From assembly GCA_016869175.1 (NCBI GenBank), contig VGEV01000023.1:1-34337 (forward strand): a stretch of 34,337 nucleotides of DNA. Direction: 5' to 3'. Source of the DNA: Alphaproteobacteria bacterium (GTDB lineage: Bacteria > Pseudomonadota > Alphaproteobacteria > GCA-2731375). Each line of letters begins with the position of its first letter. Within the stretch, counting starts at the first letter, position 1. Positions 28,329 through 34,337 of the stretch are shown piece after piece. A program made the translations under genes and the position numbers. The notes under the pieces are model-generated. The model worked only from the letters and a program-made list of their open reading frames with translations, did not search any database and was not told where the DNA came from.

Positions 28329-29602
28329 TGCCCGTTGCCGCGCACCACGTATTTGTAGCTGGTCAGCTGCTCGGCGCCGACCGGCCCGCGGGCATGCAGG
28401 CGGCCGGTGGCGATGCCGATCTCGGCGCCCATGCCGAACTCGGCGCCGTCGGCATACTGGGTCGAGGCGTTATGCAGCACGACGGCGCTGTCGACGGTCG
28501 CGAGGAAATGCTCGGCCGCGGCGGTATCATCGGTCACGATGGCGTCGGTATGGTGCGAGCCGTGCCGACCGATATGCCCGATGGCGTCGTCCAGGCCGTC
28601 GACCACCTTGACCGCGATGACGGCGTCCAGGAACTCGGTGTCCCAGTCGGCCGGGCTCGCCGGTTTCACACGGGCGTCGATCGCCTGCGTCGGCGGATCG
28701 CCCCTGACCTCGCAGCCGGCCGTCAGCAGCGCCTGCACCAGCGCCGGCAGATGCGTGCCGGCGCAGGCGCGATCGACCAGCAGGGTCTCGGCCGCGCCGC
28801 ACACCCCGGTGCGCCTGAGTTTGGCGTTCAGGGTCACCGCCTGGGCCATCGCCAGGTCGGCCGCCGCATGCACGTAAACGTGGCAGTTGCCATCCAGGTG
28901 CGCCAGCACCGGGATGCGACTTTCCCGCTGCACCCGTTCGATCAGCGAGCGGCCGCCGCGCGGCACCACGATATCGACATAGTCGTTGAGGCCCAGCAGC
29001 AAGCCGACCGCCGCCCGGTCGCGGGTCGGCAGCAACTGGATGGCGGTCGCCGGCAGGGCGGCCGCTTTCAGCCCGTCCACCAGACAGGCATGGATGGCCC
29101 TGCTGGAATGCCAGCTTTCCGAGCCGCCGCGCAGGATCGCCGCGTTGCCGGCCTTGAGGCACAGGCCGCCGGCGTCGGCGGTCACATTGGGCCGCGACTC
29201 GTAGATGATGGCAATCACGCCGAGCGGCACGGCGACCCGGGCGATGCTGAGGCCGTTCGGCCGGCGCCATTCCGCCAGCGTGCGGCCGACCGGGTCGGGC
29301 AGGGCCGCCACCTCTTCAAGGCCCTTGGCGATCGCCTCGATGCGCTTGGCATCGAGCAACAGACGATCGAGCATGGCATTGCCGAGCCGCCCGGCGCGCG
29401 CCGCCGTCATGTCCAGCGCGTTGGCCGCCAGGATCTCCGCTTGCCGCTGGCGCACCGCGCCGGCCGCGCGCCTCAGGGCCAGGTTTTTTTGTTCGGGCGT
29501 GGCACGGCCCAACAGGGCGGCTGCGGCCTTGGCCTGCCGGCCGATGCACAGCACCGCCGCCGCCAGGTCCTGGCCCCCGTCGCTTGTCTCCGCCACGCTC
29601 AT
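28316..29602 (-). CDS. proA: Glutamate-5-semialdehyde dehydrogenase (gamma-glutamyl phosphate reductase)
   Basis: A 428-residue NADPH-dependent enzyme for the second step of proline synthesis. '[38 protein letters not shown]' (cofactor region) and the catalytic Cys in '[15 protein letters not shown]' are clear, and the end '[51 protein letters not shown]' is diagnostic. I use ATG 29602; the in-frame ATG at 29644 would give an atypical leader. Unlike the usual proB-proA arrangement, nearly 800 bp with an oppositely oriented toxin-antitoxin pair separate it from proB. A run of seven T (29484-29490, A7 on the coding strand) falls in the conserved Gln-Lys-Asn codons. Confidence 0.96.
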   Translation of the reverse strand: MSVAETSDGGQDLAAAVLCIGRQAKAAAALLGRATPEQKNLALRRAAGAVRQRQAEILAANALDMTAARAGRLGNAMLDRLLLDAKRIEAIAKGLEEVAALPDPVGRTLAEWRRPNGLSIARVAVPLGVIAIIYESRPNVTADAGGLCLKAGNAAILRGGSESWHSSRAIHACLVDGLKAAALPATAIQLLPTRDRAAVGLLLGLNDYVDIVVPRGGRSLIERVQRESRIPVLAHLDGNCHVYVHAAADLAMAQAVTLNAKLRRTGVCGAAETLLVDRACAGTHLPALVQALLTAGCEVRGDPPTQAIDARVKPASPADWDTEFLDAVIAVKVVDGLDDAIGHIGRHGSHHTDAIVTDDTAAAEHFLATVDSAVVLHNASTQYADGAEFGMGAEIGIATGRLHARGPVGAEQLTSYKYVVRGNGQCRP

Positions 29603-29653
29603 TTGCCGCGTCCCGATCCTGTGCTCGAAGATTAGCACGACCACAGCCCGGCT

Positions 29654-29735
29654 CTACAGCAGCGCCAGGTCGTCGCGGTCGATCATCTCGGCCCGACCGC
29701 GGGTGGCCGAGGATCGCCTCGAACTCGGCGGTGCG
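29654..29735 (-). pseudogene. Decayed second copy of the 3' end of proB
   Basis: This 82-bp stretch matches 30396-30476, the end of the intact proB including its stop codon, with about four substitutions and one inserted base (by eye). The extra G shifts the frame, so the last residues of ProB are spread over two frames: 'RTAEFEAILG' in one and 'RAEMIDRDDLALL' in another. It is not expressed as protein. It lies just upstream of proA, where the real end of proB would stand in an undisturbed proBA operon, so it most likely marks the original junction before the toxin-antitoxin cassette arrived. Confidence 0.88.
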
Positions 29736-29790
29736 ACCGCCCGCGATGGCGCTGGCAGCCGGATTTGCATGCATGGCGCTCCTTCCGCTA

Positions 29791-29804
29791 GGTTACATGT
29801 TACC
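29791..29804. promoter_or_regulatory. Possible operator palindrome of the toxin-antitoxin operon
   Basis: GGTTACATGTTACC is an inverted repeat broken by a single T-T position, 18 bp before the TTG start of the antitoxin. A TTGCAT hexamer (29765-29770) 18 bp before TAGGTT (29789-29794) could be a weak promoter overlapping it. MazE-type antitoxins usually autorepress through palindromes at this place. Binding is inferred. Confidence 0.4.
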
Positions 29805-29822
29805 ACGGTCGGGAGCGGTCCC

Positions 29823-30038
29823 TTGACGGCGGATATCAATCGGAAGCGTCGCGCGCGCGACAAGGTGCGCAGCTACCGCGAACGCATGCGGGCGCGGGGG
29901 TTGCGACCGATCCAGATTTGGGTGCTGGACACCCGCACGGCGACGTTCCGCGCCCAGGCGCACCGCCAATCGCTAGCCGTGGCACGGAGCCCGCGTGCGG
30001 AAGAGGATCAGGACTTCATCGACGCGATCTCCGAATAG
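29823..30038 (+). CDS. Antitoxin, MazE family (DUF3018-like)
   Basis: A 71-residue basic protein starting at TTG 29823 with GGGAG 7 nt upstream. The sequence 'RDKVRSYRERMRARGLRPIQIWV' followed by 'EEDQDFIDAIS' near the end matches what I know of the DUF3018 antitoxins paired with MazF/PemK toxins. The basic N-terminal part probably binds DNA and the acidic C-terminal tail probably occupies the toxin. The toxin gene follows after 8 bp. The annotated family end usually has a few more acidic residues after 'DAIS'; here it stops after Glu71. Its orientation is opposite to proB and proA, which flank it. Confidence 0.85.
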   Translation: MTADINRKRRARDKVRSYRERMRARGLRPIQIWVLDTRTATFRAQAHRQSLAVARSPRAEEDQDFIDAISE

Positions 30039-30046
30039 GGCGTGGC

Positions 30047-30370
30047 ATGAAGCGCGGCGAGGTCTGGACTGTGTCGGGCGCTGGCTACGCGGGCAAGCCG
30101 CGTCCGGCGGTCATCGTGCAGGATGATCGCTTTGATGCGACTGCCTCGATCACGGTCTGCGTCTTCAGCACGGACGAGACCGAGGCGCCGCTGTTCCGCC
30201 TGCCCGTCGGCCCAAGCGCGCGCAAGGGTCTGCGGTCCACCTCGCGACTGATGGTGGATAAGCTCACGACCGTCTCCAGGGACAGGCTTGGGATGCGCAT
30301 CGGACGCCTGGATGGCGAGGATGTCGTGCGCTTGAACCGGGCGATGCTGGTATTTCTCGGCCTGGCGTGA
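30047..30370 (+). CDS. MazF/PemK-type endoribonuclease toxin
   Basis: A 107-residue toxin. The N-terminal 'MKRGEVWTVSGAGYAGKPRPAVIVQDD' has the Arg-Gly-Glu-(Val/Ile)-Trp start and Lys-Pro-Arg-Pro-Ala-(Val/Leu)-(Ile/Val) loop of the MazF/PemK fold. 'STSRLMVDKLTTVSRDRLG' holds the Ser/Asp-Lys pair common near the active-site groove, and 'RLNRAMLVFLGLA' forms the last helix. MazF enzymes cut mRNA at short motifs; the motif here is unknown. ATG 30047 is 8 bp after the antitoxin stop. Its stop is 25 bp from the proB stop on the other strand (tail-to-tail). Confidence 0.9.
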   Translation: MKRGEVWTVSGAGYAGKPRPAVIVQDDRFDATASITVCVFSTDETEAPLFRLPVGPSARKGLRSTSRLMVDKLTTVSRDRLGMRIGRLDGEDVVRLNRAMLVFLGLA

Positions 30371-30395
30371 AGCCGTCCTGTCGCGGCGACGCCCG

Positions 30396-30476
30396 CTACA
30401 GCAGCGCCAGGTCGTCGCGGTGGATCATCTCGGCCCGACCGCGGTAGCCGAGGATCGCTTCGATCTCGGCGGTGCG
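30396..30476 (-). repeat. Direct repeat partner: 3' end of intact proB
   Basis: The last 81 bp of the working proB gene, in the same orientation as the decayed copy at 29654-29735. The two copies bracket the toxin-antitoxin pair, with about 660 bp between them. Identity ends abruptly on the coding side (after GTGCG at 29735 and 30476). Confidence 0.85.
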
Positions 30477-31511
30477 CCGGCGGATGATGCGGCGCGCCTC
30501 GTCCGCCGAATAGGCGATCAGCCCGCGCGCCAGGTCGCTGCCGGCTGCATCGCGCACCAGCACGGCATCGCCGCGCTCGAACTGGCCTTCGATCGCTAGC
30601 ACGCCCGCCGGCAACAGGCTCTTGCCGCCGCGCAGAGCGGCCACCGCGCCCGCATCGACCACCACGGTTCCGGCGGCGCGCAGGCCGCCGGCGATCCAGC
30701 GCTTGCGTGCCAGCGCCGGGTTGGCCTGGCTGACGAACCAGGTGGCCCGGCCGCCGTGCCGCAGGGCGGCCAGCGGGTTGTTGCGCCGGCCGTCGGCGAT
30801 GGCCATGTGGCAGCCGGCGTTGAGCGCGATGCGGGCGGCCTGCAGCTTGGTGGTCATGCCGCCCCGGCCCAGGCCGGAGCGCGAGGCGCCCGCCATGGCC
30901 TCGACCTGCGGGCTGATCTCGTTCACCTCGGGTACGAACGCGGCATCGGGGTGCAGGCCGGGATCGCGCTCGTACAGGCCGTCGATGTCCGACAGCAGCA
31001 CCAGCGCCTCGCAGCCGATCATCGCCGCCACCCGCGCGGCCAGGCGATCGTTGTCGCCGAAGCGGATCTCGTCGGTCGCCACCGTGTCGTTCTCGTTGAT
31101 CACCGGCACGGCGCCCAGCGCCAGCAACCGCATCAGTGTCGCCCGGGCGTTGAGGTAGCGCCGGCGCTGCTCGGTGTCGTCGGCGGTGAGCAGCACCTGC
31201 GCCACCGCGATGCGGTGACGGGCCAAGCTCTCCTGATAGGCGTGCGCCAGCCGGATCTGGCCGGCGGCGGCGGCGGCTTGGCTGTCCTCCAGCGTCAGCG
31301 TGCCGGCCGGCAGGCCGAGCGAGCCGCGCCCCAGCGCGATGGCGCCGGAGGACACCAGCAGCACTTCGGCGCCGTTCTGGCGCAGCGCCGCCACATCGTC
31401 CAGCAGCGCGTCGAGCCAGGCCCGGCGCAGGTCGCCATTGTCGCGTTCGACCAGCAGGCTGGAGCCGATCTTGACCGCGATCCGGCGCGCGCTGGCTAGC
31501 CGGCCGCTCAT
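30396..31511 (-). CDS. proB: Glutamate 5-kinase with PUA domain
   Basis: A 371-residue enzyme for the first step of proline synthesis (ATP + glutamate to gamma-glutamyl phosphate). The amino acid kinase domain (about 8-260) shows '[12 protein letters not shown]', '[17 protein letters not shown]', '[26 protein letters not shown]' and '[14 protein letters not shown]'. A PUA domain fills about 280-365, with '[29 protein letters not shown]'. Feedback inhibition by proline is usual for the family. ATG 31511 overlaps the obgE stop (ATGA). The gene is complete even though its 3' end is the site of a duplicated segment. Confidence 0.96.
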   Translation of the reverse strand: MSGRLASARRIAVKIGSSLLVERDNGDLRRAWLDALLDDVAALRQNGAEVLLVSSGAIALGRGSLGLPAGTLTLEDSQAAAAAGQIRLAHAYQESLARHRIAVAQVLLTADDTEQRRRYLNARATLMRLLALGAVPVINENDTVATDEIRFGDNDRLAARVAAMIGCEALVLLSDIDGLYERDPGLHPDAAFVPEVNEISPQVEAMAGASRSGLGRGGMTTKLQAARIALNAGCHMAIADGRRNNPLAALRHGGRATWFVSQANPALARKRWIAGGLRAAGTVVVDAGAVAALRGGKSLLPAGVLAIEGQFERGDAVLVRDAAGSDLARGLIAYSADEARRIIRRRTAEIEAILGYRGRAEMIHRDDLALL

Positions 31512-32515
31512 GCCGGTTCCTCGGTCCGGTGCGCGTCGAGCTGGCGCCCGAGCGCGCGCAGCACGTCGCCGACCCCGGTACCCGCCTGGCCCGACAGCAG
31601 CATGACCGGCCGCCGGGCGGCGCCGGCCAGCCGGCGCTGCCGGGCGGCCGCTTCGGCGGGGGTCAGCGCGTCCGACTTGTTGAGGCAGACCAGGCGGGGG
31701 CGGGCGGCCAGGCCGTGGCCATAGGCCTTCAGTTCGGCAACGATCGTGCGGTAGTCCGCGACCGGATCCTCCGCCGTGCCGTCCACCAGATGCAGCAGCA
31801 CTCGGCAGCGCTCGACATGCTGCAGGAAACGGTCGCCCAGCCCGGCGCCGTCATGCGCGCCGGCGATCAGCCCGGGCAGGTCGGCCAGCACGAACTCGCG
31901 GCCGTCGATCCCGACCACGCCCAATTGCGGATGCAGCGTGGTGAACGGATAGTCCGCGATCTTCGGCCGGGCGCGGCTGGTGGCCGCAAGGAAGGTCGAC
32001 TTGCCGGCATTGGGCAGGCCGACTAGGCCAACGTCGGCGATCAGCTTGAGGCGCAGGATGAAGCAACGCTCCTGGCCGGGCTCGCCCGGCTGGGCCTGGC
32101 GCGGCGCGCGGTTGGTGGAGGACTTGTAGAACAGATTGCCCTTGCCGCCGCGGCCGCCCGCCAACAGCGTCGCGCGCTGGCCGGGCGCCGTCAGGTCGGC
32201 AAGCGGGGTATCGCCGTCCTCGAGCAGGATCTCGGTGCCGACCGGCACCTCGATTGCCGCGTCGGCGCCGTCGGCGCCCGTGCGGTTGCGCCCGGCGCCG
32301 CCCCGGCCGTTGCCGGCGCGCACATGCGGCTGGTAACGGAAGTCGATCAACGTGTTGAGGCCGGCCACCGCCACCGCCACCACGTCGCCGCCCTTGCCGC
32401 CGTCGCCGCCGTCCGGGCCGCCATACTCGATGAACTTCTCGCGTCGGAAGCTGAGCGAGCCCGGCCCGCCCTTGCCGCTGCGCGCGAAGATCTTGGCTTC
32501 ATCCAGGAACTTCAT
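31508..32515 (-). CDS. obgE: Obg/CgtA GTPase
   Basis: A 335-residue essential GTPase that acts in 50S assembly and the stringent response. The N-terminal Gly-rich Obg fold (about 1-158) has '[33 protein letters not shown]'. The G domain has P-loop GLPNAGKS (166-173), '[14 protein letters not shown]', '[16 protein letters not shown]' and 'NKSDAL'. The C-terminal extension found in some Obg proteins is absent. ATG 32515 is the family-typical start; the open frame runs upstream into rpmA as a shadow. It lies 89 bp after rpmA with an intrinsic terminator between them, and it is coupled to proB. Confidence 0.96.
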   Translation of the reverse strand: MKFLDEAKIFARSGKGGPGSLSFRREKFIEYGGPDGGDGGKGGDVVAVAVAGLNTLIDFRYQPHVRAGNGRGGAGRNRTGADGADAAIEVPVGTEILLEDGDTPLADLTAPGQRATLLAGGRGGKGNLFYKSSTNRAPRQAQPGEPGQERCFILRLKLIADVGLVGLPNAGKSTFLAATSRARPKIADYPFTTLHPQLGVVGIDGREFVLADLPGLIAGAHDGAGLGDRFLQHVERCRVLLHLVDGTAEDPVADYRTIVAELKAYGHGLAARPRLVCLNKSDALTPAEAAARQRRLAGAARRPVMLLSGQAGTGVGDVLRALGRQLDAHRTEEPA

Positions 32516-32543
32516 GGCCAACCGGCCCGCTTGCTGGCCGCCC

Positions 32544-32576
32544 AAAGCAAAACGGGGAATGGCTCGCCATTCCCCG
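32544..32576 (-). terminator. Intrinsic terminator or attenuator between rpmA and obgE
   Basis: On the minus strand a perfect 10-bp stem CGGGGAATGG / CCATTCCCCG (32576-32567 and 32562-32553) closes a 4-nt loop. It is followed directly by TTTTGCTTT. This is the layout of a rho-independent terminator for transcripts coming from rplU-rpmA. Since obgE and all genes downstream lack an obvious promoter of their own, partial read-through is likely. Confidence 0.8.
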
Positions 32577-32604
32577 CCGACGCCCGCAACTGCCGCCGCG
32601 GGGG

Positions 32605-32880
32605 CTACTCCGCCGGCGCCGCCCCGGCAAGCGGCTCGACCGAGACATGGCTGCGGTCGCGCGCCCGGGTGCGGAACCGCACGATGCCCTCGATCAGGGC
32701 GAACAGCGTGTGGTCGCGGCCCACGCCGACATTGCTGCCCGGCCGCCACTTGGTGCCGCGCTGGCGCACGATGATGTTACCGGCCAGCACATGCTCGCCG
32801 CCATACTTCTTGACGCCGAGGCGCCGGCCCTCGCTGTCGCGCCCGTTGCGCGAACTGCCGCCCGATTTCTTGTGCGCCAT
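32605..32880 (-). CDS. rpmA: 50S ribosomal protein L27
   Basis: A 91-residue L27. The N-terminal '[29 protein letters not shown]' and '[30 protein letters not shown]' are almost invariant in bacteria. The N-terminus reaches the peptidyl transferase centre and lacks the cleavable extension found in Firmicutes. AGGAGA precedes ATG 32880. It lies 15 bp after rplU, and a terminator follows it. Confidence 0.98.
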   Translation of the reverse strand: MAHKKSGGSSRNGRDSEGRRLGVKKYGGEHVLAGNIIVRQRGTKWRPGSNVGVGRDHTLFALIEGIVRFRTRARDRSHVSVEPLAGAAPAE

Positions 32881-32895
32881 GCCGGTTCTCCTCGC

Positions 32896-33213
32896 CTACG
32901 CGCCGGCGACGATATTGGTGATGCGCAATACCGTCTGTTCCTGGCGGTGGCCGGTGCGCCGGCGGTAATGCTTGCGTCGGCGCTTCTTGAAAATGCTGAG
33001 CTTCGGCCCGCGGCTTTGCTCCACCACCTGCGCCTCGACCAGCGCGCCCGCCACCACCGGGGTGCCCAAGGTCACCTGTTCGCCGTCGCCCAGCAGCAGA
33101 ACCGGCTCGATCCGCACGGTCTCGCCCGCCCCGGCCGGCAGCTGCTCGACGGTCAGCAGGTCGTTCTTGGCGACCCGGTATTGCTTGCCGCCGGTCTTGA
33201 CGATGGCATACAT
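32896..33213 (-). CDS. rplU: 50S ribosomal protein L21
   Basis: A 105-residue L21. '[14 protein letters not shown]' at the start, '[28 protein letters not shown]' and the terminal 'ITNI' are characteristic. It is the first gene of the minus-strand block, with a good promoter 80-110 bp upstream and a GAGG ribosome-binding site. The leader of about 75 nt can form a short GC hairpin (GGCCCG-loop-CGGGCC); whether it controls L21 synthesis is not known. Confidence 0.97.
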   Translation of the reverse strand: MYAIVKTGGKQYRVAKNDLLTVEQLPAGAGETVRIEPVLLLGDGEQVTLGTPVVAGALVEAQVVEQSRGPKLSIFKKRRRKHYRRRTGHRQEQTVLRITNIVAGA

Positions 33214-33294
33214 GCCGCGAACCTCGCTTGCGCGCCCGCCAAAGGGACGGCGAAGGCCCGCCGCCGGGCCGCGCCGGCAACGGGGAAGGCCGTC

Positions 33295-33323
33295 CGTATA
33301 AGGGCCGGGCGCGGCGCTGTCAA
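33295..33323 (-). promoter_or_regulatory. Sigma70-type promoter of rplU-rpmA
   Basis: On the minus strand, TTGACA (33323-33318) and TATACG (33300-33295) are separated by exactly 17 bp. The -35 box is perfect and the -10 box is good. Transcription would begin near 33288, about 75 nt before the rplU start. No other nearby sequence fits as well. Confidence 0.78.
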
Positions 33324-33386
33324 CGGCATCGGCCGGCGCCCGGCCGGGCTTGCGCCGGGGCCGCCGCCGGCCTAGTTATCGGCCCC

Positions 33387-33477
<91 letters not shown>

Positions 33478-33826
33478 CTCAATGGATATTACTCCATTCA
33501 TATCAATAATTTACCTTTTGACACTCGGGACATACCCACCACTGTACCCACCACTCTTTGGCGGCCAAGGCCGGACGGAGCGGGACGAGCGTCTACCGCC
33601 CCGGGGCTTGTCGACAGGCCGGGACCCCGTTTTGGGGACCCCCACGATGTACATGGTCGGCACCGCGCAACCCAATCGTAGTCGCCGGCCAGAGGCGTCC
33701 CAGCCGGTGAAGCGCCAACGCTATCCGCGTGTGAGTAATCGGGCATGCCGGCCGGCGCCAAATGCAATCTCAAGCACGGCTGATTATCATCCGATAGTCC
33801 AGATCGATGTTTTGAGGGAGCCGCGC
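33478..33826. other. Gene-free DNA after tRNA-Ser, possible integration-site remnant
   Basis: About 350 bp without a convincing gene. The first 60 bp are markedly AT-richer than the rest of the window and begin with a 6-bp inverted repeat AATGGA-TATTAC-TCCATT (33481-33498). A tandem 11-bp repeat follows (33533-33555), then GC-rich sequence with a short repeat GGGACCCC around a TTTT. The frames that cross it run out of the tRNA and look non-coding. No integrase, phage or IS gene is visible. Confidence 0.5.
33533..33555. repeat. Two tandem copies of TACCCACCACT
   Basis: Identical 11-bp copies at 33533-33543 and 33545-33555 separated by one G (12-bp period), 55 bp after the tRNA 3' end. Short repeated arms near a tRNA end are typical of recombinase arm sites, but no integrase is in the window to pair them with. 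Confidence 0.55.
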
Positions 33827-34153
33827 ATGTTCCATGACCACAATAACATGTTTGCCAACGTTGACCGCCTCTCGGAAGTCTACGAGCGGATGCTGGCGGA
33901 TCAGGCGCGGGACACCCGAAGCCAGGAGTGGGGGGTTAGGATTATGATCGGGTTTGGGCTCCTCGGGGTCTTTTGCATCATGTATTTTCCGCAGATGCAG
34001 GGTTTTTTGGTGTTCATTTGGACGCTTATAGCGCTGCACGCCATCAGGCTTTTCATCGAAAAGAGGGGCCGGGAATTCCTGCTGCACATCATCGACTACC
34101 ATGAATGGAAGGAGGAGCAGGCGAAGGCCCGCAAAGACTTAAGAGATGTCTAA
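33827..34153 (+). CDS. Hypothetical small membrane protein, two predicted helices
   Basis: A 108-residue protein that I do not recognise. The N-terminal ~40 residues are hydrophilic (with 'NMFANVDRLSEVYERMLADQARD'). Two hydrophobic helices follow at about 47-62 (IMIGFGLLGVFCIMYF) and 67-86 (GFLVFIWTLIALHAIRLFI), then a charged C-terminal tail rich in Lys and Glu that may form a helix. ATG 33827 is preceded by a strong ribosome-binding site GAGGGAG 6 nt upstream, which decides the start. Codon use is less GC-rich than in the neighbours, which fits recent acquisition. It is the first gene after the tRNA, and its stop overlaps the start of a possible 36-residue ORF. Confidence 0.72.
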   Translation: MFHDHNNMFANVDRLSEVYERMLADQARDTRSQEWGVRIMIGFGLLGVFCIMYFPQMQGFLVFIWTLIALHAIRLFIEKRGREFLLHIIDYHEWKEEQAKARKDLRDV

Positions 34154-34256
34154 GGCCGCGTCCGACGCCATCGCCAGCCGCATCGCCGCCGCCATGCGGG
34201 GCAAGCCGCGCGACGGCGGCAACGTGGTGGCGTTGAAGCCGAAGGCCCCTGCTTGA
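34146..34256 (+). CDS. Possible small ORF, 36 residues
   Basis: ATG 34146 overlaps the stop of the membrane-protein gene by 8 bp, and the frame runs to TGA 34254-34256. The product is basic and Ala-rich (begins MSKAASDAIASRIAAAMRGK). The overlap could allow coupled translation, but the purine-rich stretch before it is part of the previous gene, and I recognise no relative. It may be a real small protein or chance. Confidence 0.35.
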   Translation: MSKAASDAIASRIAAAMRGKPRDGGNVVALKPKAPA

Positions 34257-34337
34257 ATCGCGTCGAAGCCCCGCGCGCGCTGGGGTCATACACGACGGAA
34301 TGGTAGCGCCGGGCCTATAGCGCGTCAGGGCGAACAA

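Noticed and set aside
29482-29494. A-AAA-AAC slippery heptamer in proA (minus strand), the classic pattern for -1 frameshifting
   Set aside because: It encodes the conserved Gln-Lys-Asn codons of ProA and no alternative frame product or downstream structure makes sense. Probably chance.
33214-33294. L21 leader-type regulatory RNA upstream of rplU
   Set aside because: Only a 6-bp GC hairpin is seen; known L21 leaders, as far as I know, are from Firmicutes and have a different structure.
34089-34337. 82-residue minus-strand ORF at the right edge
   Set aside because: It runs antisense to the small ORF and membrane-protein end and shows no recognisable sequence.

Overview
The window is GC-rich chromosomal DNA, almost certainly from an alphaproteobacterium. 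The evidence is the F1 ATP synthase order atpH-atpA-atpG-atpD-atpC without F0 genes, and the block rplU-rpmA-obgE-proB-proA-nadD-rsfS-rlmH-gpmI-envC-ctpA-(divergent polysaccharide deacetylase)-rppH. I cannot name a genus. Apart from the truncated and short features noted, the genes are intact and tightly packed, with many 4-base stop/start overlaps.

Left part (1-11.8 kb): the 3' end of an IS1380-like insertion sequence has cut off a YdbH-like envelope gene. On the minus strand follow a SnoaL-like gene, a CoxL-like (form II) molybdenum hydroxylase large subunit without its partner subunits, and a 3-hydroxyisobutyrate dehydrogenase-like gene. Next come an aldo/keto reductase, a threonine aldolase, two SDR dehydrogenases, a DUF423 membrane protein, and a BadH-like SDR + acyl-CoA dehydrogenase + hotdog thioesterase group. 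This looks like an accessory region for oxidation of organic or CoA-linked acids.

Middle (11.9-17.8 kb): the F1 ATP synthase operon on the plus strand, then a ferritin-like diiron protein that probably has its own promoter.

Right part (17.8-33.3 kb, minus strand): the conserved housekeeping block, read from a good sigma70-type promoter before rplU, with an intrinsic terminator or attenuator between rpmA and obgE. It has two interruptions. First, between proB and proA sits an oppositely oriented MazE/MazF-type toxin-antitoxin pair, flanked by an intact and a decayed copy of the last ~80 bp of proB. Second, between rlmH and gpmI sit an enolase-superfamily enzyme and an alkylhydroperoxidase-like gene whose frame contains an in-frame TGA exactly at the second position of a CxxC-type motif.

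The strongest discovery is that this gene is a selenoprotein. The frame reads on for 127 codons after the TGA. The TGA falls at Cys-Val-Tyr-[Sec]-Thr-Thr-Ser-His, the AhpD catalytic pattern. A 7-bp hairpin with a 5-nt loop lies 17 nt after the TGA, as expected for a bacterial SECIS element. A standard gene caller would split it into two apparently separate ORFs (26042-26779 and 25658-25984).

Right end (33.4-34.3 kb): a tRNA-Ser(CGA) gene with encoded CCA, followed by compositionally different DNA with short repeats, a small two-helix membrane protein and a possible 36-residue ORF. This has the look of a tRNA-associated integration site or its remnant.
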